From Mycolicibacterium insubricum (GTDB lineage: Bacteria; Actinomycetota; Actinomycetes; Mycobacteriales; Mycobacteriaceae): a DNA stretch of 64,000 bases. The notes beneath the pieces are model-generated. The model saw nothing but the letters and a program-made list of their open reading frames with translations. It was not told where the DNA came from and searched no databases. The stretch spans positions 1,426,001-1,490,000 of the forward strand of contig NZ_AP022618.1 of the NCBI RefSeq assembly GCF_010731615.1. Direction: 5' to 3'. Below, piece after piece: positions 1 through 7,996 of the stretch. The first letter of the stretch is position 1, and every line of letters starts with the position of its first letter. The position numbers and the translations under genes were made by a program.

Positions 1-135
1 CAACGGCTCGGCGAACGGGTCGTCGATCAGCGCGTCCGGCTCGCGGCTGGACAGGGCGCGGCCGAGGGCCACCATGGTCGCGGTGGCGCCCACGCTGGAC
101 GCCAGATCCCAGCTGTCGTTGTCGGTACGTGCCAC
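1..135 (-). CDS. TIGR00027-family SAM-dependent methyltransferase, N-terminal part (runs off the left edge)
   Basis: Only about 45 codons are present. The start is GTG, with AGGAGGG four bases upstream, and it lies nine bases after the stop of the next paralogue. The visible protein carries the family's N-terminal signature ([14 protein letters not shown]) and a DDPFAEPL motif, nearly identical to the two neighbouring genes. The family consists of class I methyltransferases related to leucine carboxyl methyltransferases; mycobacteria carry many copies, mostly without a known substrate. The catalytic core is outside the window, so only the family can be stated. It is the distal gene of a three-gene tandem array. 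Confidence 0.85.
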   Translation of the reverse strand, partial: MARTDNDSWDLASSVGATATMVALGRALSSREPDALIDDPFAEPL

Positions 136-144
136 GGGGCCCTC

Positions 145-1053
145 CTAGATCTTCACGGCGGTGACGGCCACCGAGTCGCTGAGCGGGACGACGGCGGGAT
201 CGGACGGGAGCGCGCGACCGTAGTCGGCGAACACCTGCGTCCGCGGGCGGGCGTGCACCTCCCAGCCGCGTTCGCGCAGAAAGTCCGACACGTGATTGCG
301 TTCGCCCGGATAGAACAGCTCGGTGAAATCCACCACCGCGCCGTCGCCCTGCCAGGCCGCGGCGATGTTGCGGGCGCGGTCGGCCAGCGCCGCGCCGAAG
401 TCACCGCCGTGGAACTCGGTGGCGACCCGGCTGCCCGGCGCCGACAGCGCGGTGATGTTGTCGAACAACCGGTCCTGGGCGTCGGCCGGCAGGTACATCA
501 GCAGGCCCTCGGCGCTCCACGCCGACGGCTGGTCCAGGTCGAAACCGGCCGATCGCAGCGCCGCCGGCCAGTCGTCGCGCAGGTCCACGGCCACCGCGCG
601 CCGCGTCGCGGTGGGGGTGGCAGCCAGTGCGGTCAGCGCGGCGTCCTTGCCGGCCAGCACCTGCTCCTGGTCGATTTCGTAGACCACGGTGCCGGCGGCC
701 CAGGCCAGCCGGTAGGCCCGGGCGTCCAGGCCCGAGGCCAGGATCACCGCTTGGCGCACCCCGGCCGCCCCGGCGTCGAGGAAGAAGTCGTCGAAGAACT
801 TCGTGCGCACCGCCATGGTGGCGGTCATCAGCGCGATCCCGCTGGCGGTCTGCTCGTCGGGCAGCGTCGCGGTGCCGTCGACCAGCGCGGTGAAGTAGTC
901 GATACCGATCGCCCGGACCAGCCCGGCCGCGAACGGGTCGTTGATCAACGGGTCGGGCTCGGCGGTGGCCAGTGCCCGGGCCGCGGCCACCATCGTCGCC
1001 GTCACCCCCACGCTGGAGGCCAGGTCCCACCGGTCGTCGTCGGTCCGCGTCAT
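145..1053 (-). CDS. TIGR00027-family SAM-dependent methyltransferase
   Basis: This 302-residue protein is full length for the family. The N-terminal signature is DLASSVGVTATMVA. A SAM-binding region follows at about residues 103-115 (ILASGLDARAYRL), then an acidic strand end (VVYEIDQ) near 123-129 and a WSAEGLLMYLP segment near 180. The substrate is unknown; family members are thought to methylate small molecules or lipids. The ATG start lies ten bases after the stop of the upstream paralogue, so the three genes are probably co-transcribed. M. tuberculosis has a methyltransferase of this family (Rv0731c) next to secY, which fits the position here. Confidence 0.9.
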   Translation of the reverse strand: MTRTDDDRWDLASSVGVTATMVAAARALATAEPDPLINDPFAAGLVRAIGIDYFTALVDGTATLPDEQTASGIALMTATMAVRTKFFDDFFLDAGAAGVRQAVILASGLDARAYRLAWAAGTVVYEIDQEQVLAGKDAALTALAATPTATRRAVAVDLRDDWPAALRSAGFDLDQPSAWSAEGLLMYLPADAQDRLFDNITALSAPGSRVATEFHGGDFGAALADRARNIAAAWQGDGAVVDFTELFYPGERNHVSDFLRERGWEVHARPRTQVFADYGRALPSDPAVVPLSDSVAVTAVKI

Positions 1054-1063
1054 CTGCCGATCC

Positions 1064-1984
1064 CTACCGTGTCGCCGTGATGTAGATCGGCCGGCCGGCG
1101 TTCTCGTCGCGCTCCACCGGGTCCAGCCCGTACCGGGTCAGCATGTCGTTGCCGTCGAGGACGGTGGTCTGCCAGCCCAGGCCCCCGAGATAGGCGGGCA
1201 CCTCGGTGCGCGCGTCGGTGTACACCAGCTCGGAGAAGTCCAGGTCAAAACCGTGGTTGCGCCACCGCTCGGTGGACTTGAGCGCGCGTTCCCGCTGTTC
1301 GTCGGGGTCCAGCGGCACCTCCGGCGGGGAGACGGCCTCGACGGCCAGCCAGCTGCCGGGTGCGCTGAGCTCGGTGATGGCGTCGAGCAGCCGGTCCTGG
1401 GCGTCGGCGGGCAGGTACATCACCAGCCCCTCGGCGATCCACGCCGTCGGGGCGGTCGGGTCGAAGCCCGCCTCGGCGAGTGCGGCCGGCCAGTCCTGGC
1501 GCAGGTCGATGGCGATCGGGCGCAGGTCTGCGGTCGGCGTGGCGTCCAGGGAGGCCAGGGTGGCCGTCTTGAAGGCGATCACCTCGGGCTGGTCGACCTC
1601 GTAAACCACCATGTCGGCCGGCCAGTCCAGCCGCCAGCCGCGGGCGTCGAGCCCGGAGGCCAGGATGACGCCCTGGCGCACCCCGGTGGCGGCGGCGTCG
1701 GCGAAGACGCCGTCGAAGAACAGGGTCCGGGCGGCCATCGCGTCGGCGAACCGGTCGATGCCGAAGCGGCCGTCGTCGGAATCGAGCGCGTCGGCGTCGA
1801 GTTCACCGGCGGCCATCCGGCTGAAGAAGTCCACCCCGACGGCCCGGACCAGCGGCTCGGCGAACCGGTCGTCGATGACGGCCTTCGGGCTGCGGGTGGC
1901 GACTGCGCGGGCGGCGGCGACCATGGTCGCGGTGGCGCCGACGCTGGAGGCCAGGTCCCAACTGTCGTCATCGGTGCGGGCCAT
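1064..1984 (-). CDS. TIGR00027-family SAM-dependent methyltransferase, first gene of the array
   Basis: The 306-residue paralogue has [14 protein letters not shown] at the N-terminus, a SAM motif ILASGLDARGWRLDW and WIAEGLVMYLPADAQDR. I chose the ATG at 1984 because it aligns with the MxRTDDD starts of the two downstream copies and because GGGGAGAA-type purine-rich sequence lies just upstream; a longer open frame reaches 2089 but adds residues absent from the paralogues. It is divergent from secY, and an AT-rich dyad lies just before it. The function is unknown beyond methyl transfer. The closest positional counterpart in M. tuberculosis is Rv0731c. Confidence 0.88.
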   Translation of the reverse strand: MARTDDDSWDLASSVGATATMVAAARAVATRSPKAVIDDRFAEPLVRAVGVDFFSRMAAGELDADALDSDDGRFGIDRFADAMAARTLFFDGVFADAAATGVRQGVILASGLDARGWRLDWPADMVVYEVDQPEVIAFKTATLASLDATPTADLRPIAIDLRQDWPAALAEAGFDPTAPTAWIAEGLVMYLPADAQDRLLDAITELSAPGSWLAVEAVSPPEVPLDPDEQRERALKSTERWRNHGFDLDFSELVYTDARTEVPAYLGGLGWQTTVLDGNDMLTRYGLDPVERDENAGRPIYITATR

Positions 1985-2008
1985 CGGCCACCTCGTTTCG
2001 GGGAGAAC

Positions 2009-2033
2009 GATTATTTGGTTAGCGAATATAATC
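2009..2033. promoter_or_regulatory. AT-rich imperfect inverted repeat upstream of the methyltransferase array
   Basis: The arms GATTAT and ATAATC are exact complements separated by 13 bases, in an unusually AT-rich patch 25 bases upstream of the first methyltransferase start. Position and symmetry suggest a promoter or repressor site for the divergent region. No regulator is assigned. Confidence 0.35.
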
Positions 2034-2242
2034 ATGGTACCGGGTGCGATTGTGAAGTCGCTGTATCGGCGGTGATGGGGGACCCGCAAGCTTCAGCTGT
2101 TAGTCTCGTAGACTGTTCGGCGCCCGACTCCGACGGCATTTCAGCCGGTCGGTGTCGACGCGTGACACTGGACTATCCGATGCTGGCCAGGCCAGCCCCA
2201 CCGGCATGCCGCGACCCGTTTCGGCTGCCCAGGAGGAACTGA

Positions 2243-3565
2243 GTGCTCTCGGCTTTCATCTCGGCGATGCGGACACCCGACCTTCGGCGCAAGATCCTGT
2301 TCACCCTCGGTGTCATCGTGCTGTACCGGGTCGGCGCGTCGCTGCCCTCGCCCGGCGTCAACACCGCCAACATCCACTACTGCCTGGAGAAGGTGTCCGA
2401 CAACGGCATCTACTCGCTGATCACCCTGTTCTCCGGTGGTGCGCTGCTGCAGTTGACCGTCTTCGCGGTCGGCGTGATGCCCTACATCACCGCCAGCATC
2501 ATCGTGCAGTTGCTCGTCGTGGTCATCCCGCGGTTCGAGCAGCTGCAGAAGGAGGGGCAGGCCGGCCAGGCCAAGATGACCCAGTACACCCGCTACCTGT
2601 CGATCGCGCTGGCCGTGCTGCAGGGCACCAGCATCGTCGCGCTGGCCGCCAACGGCGGGCTGCTGCAGGGCTGTGACCGCGGCACCGAGATCCTGGTCGA
2701 CCACGAGATCTTCACCGTGGTGGTGATCGTCATCGTGATGACCGCGGGCGCGGCGCTGGTGATGTGGATGGGTGAGCTGATCACCGAGCGCGGCGTCGGC
2801 AACGGCATGTCGCTGCTGATCTTCGCCGGCATCGCCGCCCGCATCCCGTCCGAGGGGCAGAGCATCCTGCAGAGCCGCGGTGGGGCCACCTTCACCCTGG
2901 TCTGCGTCGCGGCGCTGATCATCATCATCGGCGTGGTGTTCGTCGAGCAGGGCCAGCGCCGCATCCCGGTGCAGTACGCCAAGCGCATGGTCGGCCGCAA
3001 GATGTACGGCGGCACCTCGACGTACCTGCCGCTGAAGGTCAACCAGGCGGGCGTCATCCCGGTCATCTTCGCGTCGTCGCTGATCTACGTGCCGGGCATG
3101 ATCACCAAGCTGGTCCAGGGCGGTGACCCGAACAAGGGCGGCGGCTGGTGGGACAAGTTCGTCACCGGCCATCTGACTCAGCCGGCCGACCCGATCTACA
3201 TCGCCGTCTACTTCGGCCTGATCATCTTCTTCACCTACTTCTACGTCTCCATCACGTTCAACCCCGACGAGCGGGCCGACGAGATGAAGAAGTTCGGTGG
3301 CTTCATCCCCGGTATCCGGCCGGGTAAGCCGACCGCGGACTACCTGCGGTACGTGCTCAGCCGGATCACCCTGCCCGGCTCGATCTACCTCGGTGTGATC
3401 GCGGTGCTGCCCAACCTGTTCCTGGAGATGGGCAACGGCAGCGGCGTGCAGAACCTGCCGTTCGGCGGCACGGCCGTGCTGATCATGATCGGCGTCGGTC
3501 TGGACACCGTGAAGCAGATCGAAAGCCAGCTCATGCAGCGCAACTACGAGGGTTTCCTGAAATGA
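2243..3565 (+). CDS. secY: Preprotein translocase subunit SecY
   Basis: This is the channel subunit of the Sec translocon, which moves unfolded proteins across, and membrane proteins into, the cytoplasmic membrane. The 440 residues match the usual length. The N-terminus ([22 protein letters not shown]) leads into the first of ten hydrophobic segments, and the family motifs [18 protein letters not shown] and [13 protein letters not shown] are present. The GTG start has AGGAGGA five bases upstream. A 258-base leader separates it from the divergent methyltransferase. It heads the secY-adk-map cluster, and its stop is followed after 14 bases by the adk start, so these genes are very probably one transcript. 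Confidence 0.98.
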   Translation: MLSAFISAMRTPDLRRKILFTLGVIVLYRVGASLPSPGVNTANIHYCLEKVSDNGIYSLITLFSGGALLQLTVFAVGVMPYITASIIVQLLVVVIPRFEQLQKEGQAGQAKMTQYTRYLSIALAVLQGTSIVALAANGGLLQGCDRGTEILVDHEIFTVVVIVIVMTAGAALVMWMGELITERGVGNGMSLLIFAGIAARIPSEGQSILQSRGGATFTLVCVAALIIIIGVVFVEQGQRRIPVQYAKRMVGRKMYGGTSTYLPLKVNQAGVIPVIFASSLIYVPGMITKLVQGGDPNKGGGWWDKFVTGHLTQPADPIYIAVYFGLIIFFTYFYVSITFNPDERADEMKKFGGFIPGIRPGKPTADYLRYVLSRITLPGSIYLGVIAVLPNLFLEMGNGSGVQNLPFGGTAVLIMIGVGLDTVKQIESQLMQRNYEGFLK

Positions 3566-3579
3566 GAGAGGGTTCTGCC

Positions 3580-4125
3580 GTGAGAATTGTTCTGCTCGGC
3601 CCGCCCGGTGCGGGCAAGGGAACCCAGGCCGAGAAGCTCGCCGAGCGCCTCGGCGTCCCGCAGATCTCCACCGGAGACCTGTTCCGGCACAACATCAGCA
3701 CCGGCACCCCGCTGGGCATCGAGGCCAAGAAGTACCTCGACGCCGGCGATCTGGTCCCGGCCAGCCTGACCAACGACCTGGTCGACGACCGCCTTGATCA
3801 GGCCGACGTCGCCGACGGCTTCATCCTTGACGGCTACCCCCGGTCGGTGGCGCAGGCCGAGGCGCTGGCGGCGATGCTGGCCCGCCGCGGCCTGTCGCTG
3901 GACGCGGTGCTGGAGTTCCGGGTGCCCGAGGACGAGCTGGTCGCCCGGCTGCAGGGCCGCGGCCGCGCCGACGACACCGAGGACGTCATCCGCAACCGGT
4001 TCCGGGTGTACCGCGACGAGACGGCTCCGCTGCTCGACTACTACCGCGCCGAGCTCAAGACGGTCGACGCCGTCGGTGAGCTCGACGACGTGTTCGCCCG
4101 GGCCCTGCAGGCGCTGGGTAAATAA
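3580..4125 (+). CDS. adk: Adenylate kinase
   Basis: It interconverts ATP plus AMP and two ADP in the cytoplasm. The P-loop [10 protein letters not shown] is at residues 7-16, followed by the NMP-binding segment (ISTGDLFR) and the [11 protein letters not shown] motif. The LID is the short form ([16 protein letters not shown]), so the protein is 181 residues as in M. tuberculosis, not about 215. I chose GTG at 3580, which has GAGAGGG seven bases upstream and gives [10 protein letters not shown]. An in-frame ATG at 3562 overlaps the secY stop but would add six residues and has no better ribosome site. It sits between secY and map, the standard order. Confidence 0.97.
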   Translation: MRIVLLGPPGAGKGTQAEKLAERLGVPQISTGDLFRHNISTGTPLGIEAKKYLDAGDLVPASLTNDLVDDRLDQADVADGFILDGYPRSVAQAEALAAMLARRGLSLDAVLEFRVPEDELVARLQGRGRADDTEDVIRNRFRVYRDETAPLLDYYRAELKTVDAVGELDDVFARALQALGK

Positions 4126-4128
4126 CCC

Positions 4129-4926
4129 GTGGGGTTGCCCGGCCTGCGCAGCCGCAAGGTGGTGCCCCAGCGCACCCCCGGTGAGCTCGACGCCATGGCC
4201 GTCGCCGGCGCCCTGGTGGCCGCGGCGCTGGCCGCGGTGCGCGACGCCGCGGTGGCCGGGGTCTCCACCAAGGCGCTCGACGGCGTCGCCGAGTCCGTCA
4301 TCCGCGACGGCGGTGGCATCCCGTCGTTCCTCGGCTACCACGGCTTCCCGGCCACCATCTGCGCGTCGGTCAACGACCGCGTCGTGCACGGCATCCCGAC
4401 GGCCACCGAGATCCTCATCGACGGGGACCTGGTGTCCATCGACTGCGGCGCCATCGTCGACGGCTGGCACGGCGACTCCGCGGTCACCTTCGGGGTGGGC
4501 GAGCTCAGCGCGGACGACGCCGCCCTGAGCGAGGCCACCCGGCTGTCCCTGGAGGCCGGCATCGCCGCGATGCTGCCCGGCAACCGGCTCACCGACGTCT
4601 CGCACGCCATCGAGGGCGGCACCAAGGCCGCCGAGAAGCAGCTGGGCCGGCGCTTCGGCATCGTCGCCGGCTACGGCGGCCACGGCATCGGCCGCGAGAT
4701 GCACATGGACCCGTTCCTGGCCAACGAGGGCGCCGGCGGCCGAGGGCCGCTGCTGGCTGTCGGTTCGGTGCTGGCGATCGAGCCGATGCTGACCCTGGGC
4801 ACCACCAAGACCCGGGTGCTGGCCGACGACTGGACCGTGGTGACCACCGACGGCAGCCGGGCCGCACACTGGGAGCACACCGTCGCCGTCACCGCCGACG
4901 GGCCCCGGATCCTCACGATCGGGTGA
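4129..4926 (+). CDS. map: Type I methionine aminopeptidase
   Basis: It removes the initiator methionine from nascent proteins. The 265-residue protein has the pita-bread fold motifs of the family: the substrate histidine region ([22 protein letters not shown]), metal ligands in VSIDCG and DSAVTF, the [12 protein letters not shown] motif and the late glutamate in IEPMLTLG. There is no long N-terminal zinc-finger extension, so it resembles the MapA form (Rv0734). The GTG start lies three bases after the adk stop, without a strong Shine-Dalgarno, which suggests translational coupling. The end abuts a marR-type gene. Confidence 0.96.
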   Translation: MGLPGLRSRKVVPQRTPGELDAMAVAGALVAAALAAVRDAAVAGVSTKALDGVAESVIRDGGGIPSFLGYHGFPATICASVNDRVVHGIPTATEILIDGDLVSIDCGAIVDGWHGDSAVTFGVGELSADDAALSEATRLSLEAGIAAMLPGNRLTDVSHAIEGGTKAAEKQLGRRFGIVAGYGGHGIGREMHMDPFLANEGAGGRGPLLAVGSVLAIEPMLTLGTTKTRVLADDWTVVTTDGSRAAHWEHTVAVTADGPRILTIG

Positions 4927-4930
4927 AGCG

Positions 4931-5434
4931 GTGTCCGACAGCCCGCAGAAGCCGGACCCGATAGCCACCGCCCGCGCCAACTGGGTGCGGGCCGGCTGGG
5001 GCAATGTGGCCGACGGGATGGTCGCGGTGACCTCGGTGATGCGGGCGCACCAGATCCTGCTGGCCCGGGTGGAGACCGCGCTGCGGCCCTACGATCTGAG
5101 CTTCTCCCGTTTCGAACTGCTGCGGCTGCTGGCGTTCAGCCGGCTCGGTGCGTTGCCGATCGCGAAGGCGTCGGCGCGGCTGCAGGTGCACGTCACCAGC
5201 GTCACGCACGCCATCCGGCGGCTGGAGGCCGCCGGGCTGGTGCGCCGGGTGCCGCACCCCACCGACGGGCGGACCACGTTGGTGGAGATCACCGATCGCG
5301 GCCGGGACCTGGTCGCTGAGGCGACCGGCACCCTCAACGAAGAGGTGTTCGCCGACATCGGGATGCCCGCCGAGCAGTCACGCGCGCTGGTCGAGGCCAT
5401 CGATACGCTGCGCCGTCACGCCGGGGACTACTGA
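4931..5434 (+). CDS. MarR-family transcriptional regulator
   Basis: A 167-residue winged-helix regulator. The recognition-helix region is at about residues 75-95 (ASARLQVHVTSVTHAIRRLE), followed by the wing with DGRTTLVEITDRGRDLV, the typical MarR pattern. GTG is the start, four bases after the map stop, so it is probably read from the secY transcript. M. tuberculosis has sigL at this place, so this gene is a local difference. Ligand and targets are unknown. It could regulate the small membrane-protein gene downstream, but no clear dyad supports that. Confidence 0.85.
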   Translation: MSDSPQKPDPIATARANWVRAGWGNVADGMVAVTSVMRAHQILLARVETALRPYDLSFSRFELLRLLAFSRLGALPIAKASARLQVHVTSVTHAIRRLEAAGLVRRVPHPTDGRTTLVEITDRGRDLVAEATGTLNEEVFADIGMPAEQSRALVEAIDTLRRHAGDY

Positions 5435-5555
5435 CACCCCGGTCGCCTGTGACCATTTTCTCAGCGGCCTGCGTAACCTAAATTACCTAGCTTGGCTTAA
5501 GATGATTCTCAGCACACGCGGCCCCGATGGCTGCAGGTGTGAGAAGGAGTTCGGT

Positions 5556-5888
5556 GTGGCTGCACATTGGAGTGCCGCGCGCTGGGCGATGCGGATACTG
5601 GGTACCGTCGCGCTGATCGGCGCGGCCGTGGTGATGCTCTACCCGGTGGCCGTTCCGGCCGGCCCGTTGGCCACGAGCATGTTGTCCTGCGGCACCGCGG
5701 TGTCCATCGACACCGCCGGGGCGGGCGAGCGCGCCTGCGTCTCCGCCATCGCCGATCAGCGCACGCTCGCACTCGCGCTGACCGCGATCGGCATCCTCAC
5801 CCTGCTGAGCTGCGCCAGGCTGGTGCTCTCGCCGGCCACCCGGGCGCCGCAGGGCGAACCCGGGCGCCCGGACTGGGTGACGGCCTAA
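5556..5888 (+). CDS. Small membrane protein of unknown function
   Basis: I do not recognise the family. The 110-residue product has a first hydrophobic segment at about residues 12-32 (LGTVALIGAAVVMLYPVAV), an extracytoplasmic stretch with two cysteines (MLSCGTAVSI and ERACVSA) that could form a disulfide, and a second hydrophobic segment at about 70-90. The layout is two helices with a small outside loop. GTG was chosen because GAGAAGGAG lies six bases upstream; the open frame extends much further left, but only as a shadow of the marR gene. The AT-rich stretch at 5470-5510 is the likely promoter. It converges with mmsB. Confidence 0.7.
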   Translation: MAAHWSAARWAMRILGTVALIGAAVVMLYPVAVPAGPLATSMLSCGTAVSIDTAGAGERACVSAIADQRTLALALTAIGILTLLSCARLVLSPATRAPQGEPGRPDWVTA

Positions 5889-5894
5889 CTGCTG

Positions 5895-5930
5895 AGCGCC
5901 TCGCTGGCCGCCCCTAGGCGCGGAGCGCCT
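5895..5930. terminator. Candidate bidirectional terminator between convergent genes
   Basis: AGGCGC (5916-5921) and GCGCCT (5925-5930) form a perfect six-base stem with a three-base loop. A second GCGCCT at 5896-5901 can pair with the same AGGCGC. There is no T-run, as is common for mycobacterial terminators. It overlaps the mmsB stop codon. Confidence 0.35.
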
Positions 5931-6792
5931 CAATCACCGCGGAGAAGTCCAGGCCGGCGTGCTCGGCGGCGAAATCCGCATAGATCTGCGCGGCGTGGCT
6001 GCCCAGCGGTGCCGCCGAGCCCGTCGAGGCCACCGCCGACATGGCCAGCTGCAGATCCTTGTGCATCAATGCGGTGGCGAAGCCGGGCTTGAAATCGTTG
6101 TTGGCCGGTGAGGTCGGCACCGGCCCGGGCACCGGGCAATTCACCGCGACGGCCCAGCAGTTGCCGGTGGCGCCGGTGATCACGTCGAACAGCGACTGGG
6201 CGGACAGGCCCAGCTTCTCGGCCAGCACGAACGCCTCGCCGACGGCGATCTGCTGCACCGCCAGCACCATGTTGTTGCACACCTTGGCGGCCTGGCCGGC
6301 GCCCGCGGCGCCGCAGTGCACCACCTTGCCGGCCATCGGCTCCAGCACCGGGCGCGCGGTCGCCACGGCGTCGTCGGCACCGCCGACCATGAAGGCCAGG
6401 GTGCCGGCCACCGCGCCCTTCACGCCGCCGGAGACCGGGGCGTCGAGCTGGGCGAACCCGGCGTCGGTGGCCAGCTTGTTCACCTCGCGGGCGTCGTCGA
6501 CGGCGATCGTCGAGCTGTCGATGAGCAGTGCGCCCGGTTTGGCCGACGGCAGGATCTCGTCGTAGCAGCTGCGCACCAGGGCGCCGTTGGGCAGCATGGT
6601 GATGACGACGTCGGCGCCGACGACGGCCTCGGCGCCGCCGGGGAAGGTGCTGATCCCGGCGGCCTCGGCCGCGGCGACGGCCGCCGGCACCGGGTCGAAG
6701 CCGCGCACCGTGAACCCGGCCTTGACCAGGTTGGCCGCCATCGGCCCGCCCATGTTGCCCAACCCGAGGAACGCCACCGTCGTCGCTGCCAT
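5914..6792 (-). CDS. mmsB: 3-hydroxyisobutyrate dehydrogenase
   Basis: It oxidises 3-hydroxyisobutyrate to methylmalonate semialdehyde with NAD in valine degradation. The 292-residue protein has the Rossmann signature FLGLGNMGGPMAANL at residues 8-22, the substrate motif DAPVSGGVKGA at 117-127 and the catalytic lysine at 170 (GAGQAAKVCNN). The ATG is preceded by AAAGGCAGG. It is the last gene of mmsA-fadE9-mmsB, the same order as M. tuberculosis Rv0753c-Rv0751c. The downstream enzyme MmsA is encoded at the head of the operon, so the three steps from isobutyryl-CoA side to propionyl-CoA are grouped. Confidence 0.95.
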   Translation of the reverse strand: MAATTVAFLGLGNMGGPMAANLVKAGFTVRGFDPVPAAVAAAEAAGISTFPGGAEAVVGADVVITMLPNGALVRSCYDEILPSAKPGALLIDSSTIAVDDAREVNKLATDAGFAQLDAPVSGGVKGAVAGTLAFMVGGADDAVATARPVLEPMAGKVVHCGAAGAGQAAKVCNNMVLAVQQIAVGEAFVLAEKLGLSAQSLFDVITGATGNCWAVAVNCPVPGPVPTSPANNDFKPGFATALMHKDLQLAMSAVASTGSAAPLGSHAAQIYADFAAEHAGLDFSAVIEALRA

Positions 6793-6821
6793 TGCCTGCC
6801 TTTCGTCGCCTCTGCTCGTGT

Positions 6822-7991
6822 TCACGCCAGGTCGCGGGCGCGGGTCGCCTCGGCCCGGCCGACGACCACCCGCATGATCTCGTTGGTGCCCTCCAGGATC
6901 CGGTGCACCCGCAGATCCCGGAGGATCTTCTCGATTCCGTATTCGCGCAGGTAGCCGTAGCCCCCGTGCAGCTGCAACGCCGAATCGGCGACGTCGTAGC
7001 AGGCGTCGGTGACGTACCGCTTGGCCATCGCGCACAACTCGACCTTGTCGGGGGCGCCCGCGTCCAGCGCCGCCGCCGCGCGCCACAGCAGCAGCCGGGA
7101 GGTCTCCAGCGCGGTGGCCATATCGGCCAGGGTGAACCGGATGGTCGGTTCGTCGATCAGCGCCCCGCCGAAGGCCTGGCGGTCCCGCACATAGGCGCAG
7201 GCCCGCTCGTGCGCGGTGCGGGCACCGCCCAGCGAGCAGGCGGCGATGTTGATCCGCCCGCCGTTGAGCCCGTTCATCGCGATGCCGAACCCGGTGCCCT
7301 CGCCGTCGGGCCCGCCGAGCATGGCCGACGCCGGCACCCGGGCACCCTCGAAGATGACCTGGGCGGTCGGCTGGGCGCTCCAGCCCATCTTCGCCTCGTT
7401 GGCGCCGAAGCTGACGCCGGGCGTATCGCGGGGCAACAGGAACGTCGAGATGCCGCGCGGCCCGGGCACCCCGGTGCGGGCCATCACCACGTACAGATCC
7501 GACACCCCGGCCCCGGAGATGAACTGCTTGACCCCGTCGAGCACGTAATGCTCGCCGTGACGGACGGCGCGGGTACTGAGCCCGGCGGCGTCGGATCCGG
7601 CACCCGGCTCGGTGAGGCAGTAGCTGGCGATGGTCTCCATCGAGGCCAGTCTCGGCACCCAGTGCGCCCGCTGCTCGTCGGTGCCGTAGCTGTCCACCAT
7701 CCACGCGCACATGTTGTGGATGGACAGGAACGACGCGATGGTGGGGTCGGCGGCGGCCAGCTCGGTGAAGATGCGCACCGCGTCGACGCGCCGCAGCCCC
7801 GAACCACCCACCTCCTCGGCGCAGTACACCGCCGCCATGCCGAGTTCGGCGGCCTCGCGCAGCACATCGACGGGGAAGTGTTTGGTCTCGTCCCACTCGG
7901 CGGCGAACGGGGCGATCCGCTTGGCCGCGAACGACGCGGCCGTCTCGGCGATGACCCGGTCGTCCTCGTCGAGCTCGAATGTCGCGGTCAA
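6822..7991 (-). CDS. fadE9: Acyl-CoA dehydrogenase, probably isobutyryl-CoA dehydrogenase (FadE9-like)
   Basis: A FAD flavoprotein that introduces the alpha-beta double bond in an acyl-CoA. Its operon position points to isobutyryl-CoA in valine breakdown. In 389 residues it shows the three acyl-CoA dehydrogenase domains: the N-terminal helical part, the middle beta domain with CLTEPGAGSDAAGL, and the C-terminal helices with DSALQLHGGYGYLREYGIEKILRD split over the usual spacing, then ILEGTNEIMR carrying the conserved glutamate. The TTG start overlaps the end of mmsA by nine bases, with GGGG just upstream. Substrate preference is inferred from context only. Confidence 0.88.
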   Translation of the reverse strand: MTATFELDEDDRVIAETAASFAAKRIAPFAAEWDETKHFPVDVLREAAELGMAAVYCAEEVGGSGLRRVDAVRIFTELAAADPTIASFLSIHNMCAWMVDSYGTDEQRAHWVPRLASMETIASYCLTEPGAGSDAAGLSTRAVRHGEHYVLDGVKQFISGAGVSDLYVVMARTGVPGPRGISTFLLPRDTPGVSFGANEAKMGWSAQPTAQVIFEGARVPASAMLGGPDGEGTGFGIAMNGLNGGRINIAACSLGGARTAHERACAYVRDRQAFGGALIDEPTIRFTLADMATALETSRLLLWRAAAALDAGAPDKVELCAMAKRYVTDACYDVADSALQLHGGYGYLREYGIEKILRDLRVHRILEGTNEIMRVVVGRAEATRARDLA

Positions 7992-7996
7992 GGCCC

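Noticed and set aside
2182..2196. 15-base dyad (GCTGGCC-A-GGCCAGC) in the secY leader
   Set aside because: Such short GC dyads are frequent in this genome and its place does not fit an operator or terminator.
2141..3172. Long open frame antisense to secY
   Set aside because: Its product is rich in Asp, Gln and His with no domain, and it mirrors the codon structure of secY in a GC-rich genome.
3562..3579. ATG overlapping the secY stop as adk start
   Set aside because: The GTG at 3580 has a better ribosome site and gives the family length and the [10 protein letters not shown] start.
3544..5004. Long open frame antisense to adk and map
   Set aside because: It spans two real genes and encodes low-complexity Gly/Ala/Val/Gln sequence, so it is a shadow.
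5470..5510. Possible iron-regulator (IdeR) box before the small membrane-protein gene
   Set aside because: TAACCTAA matches one half-site exactly, but the other half does not fit: the best 19-base alignment to the consensus agrees at only about half the positions.
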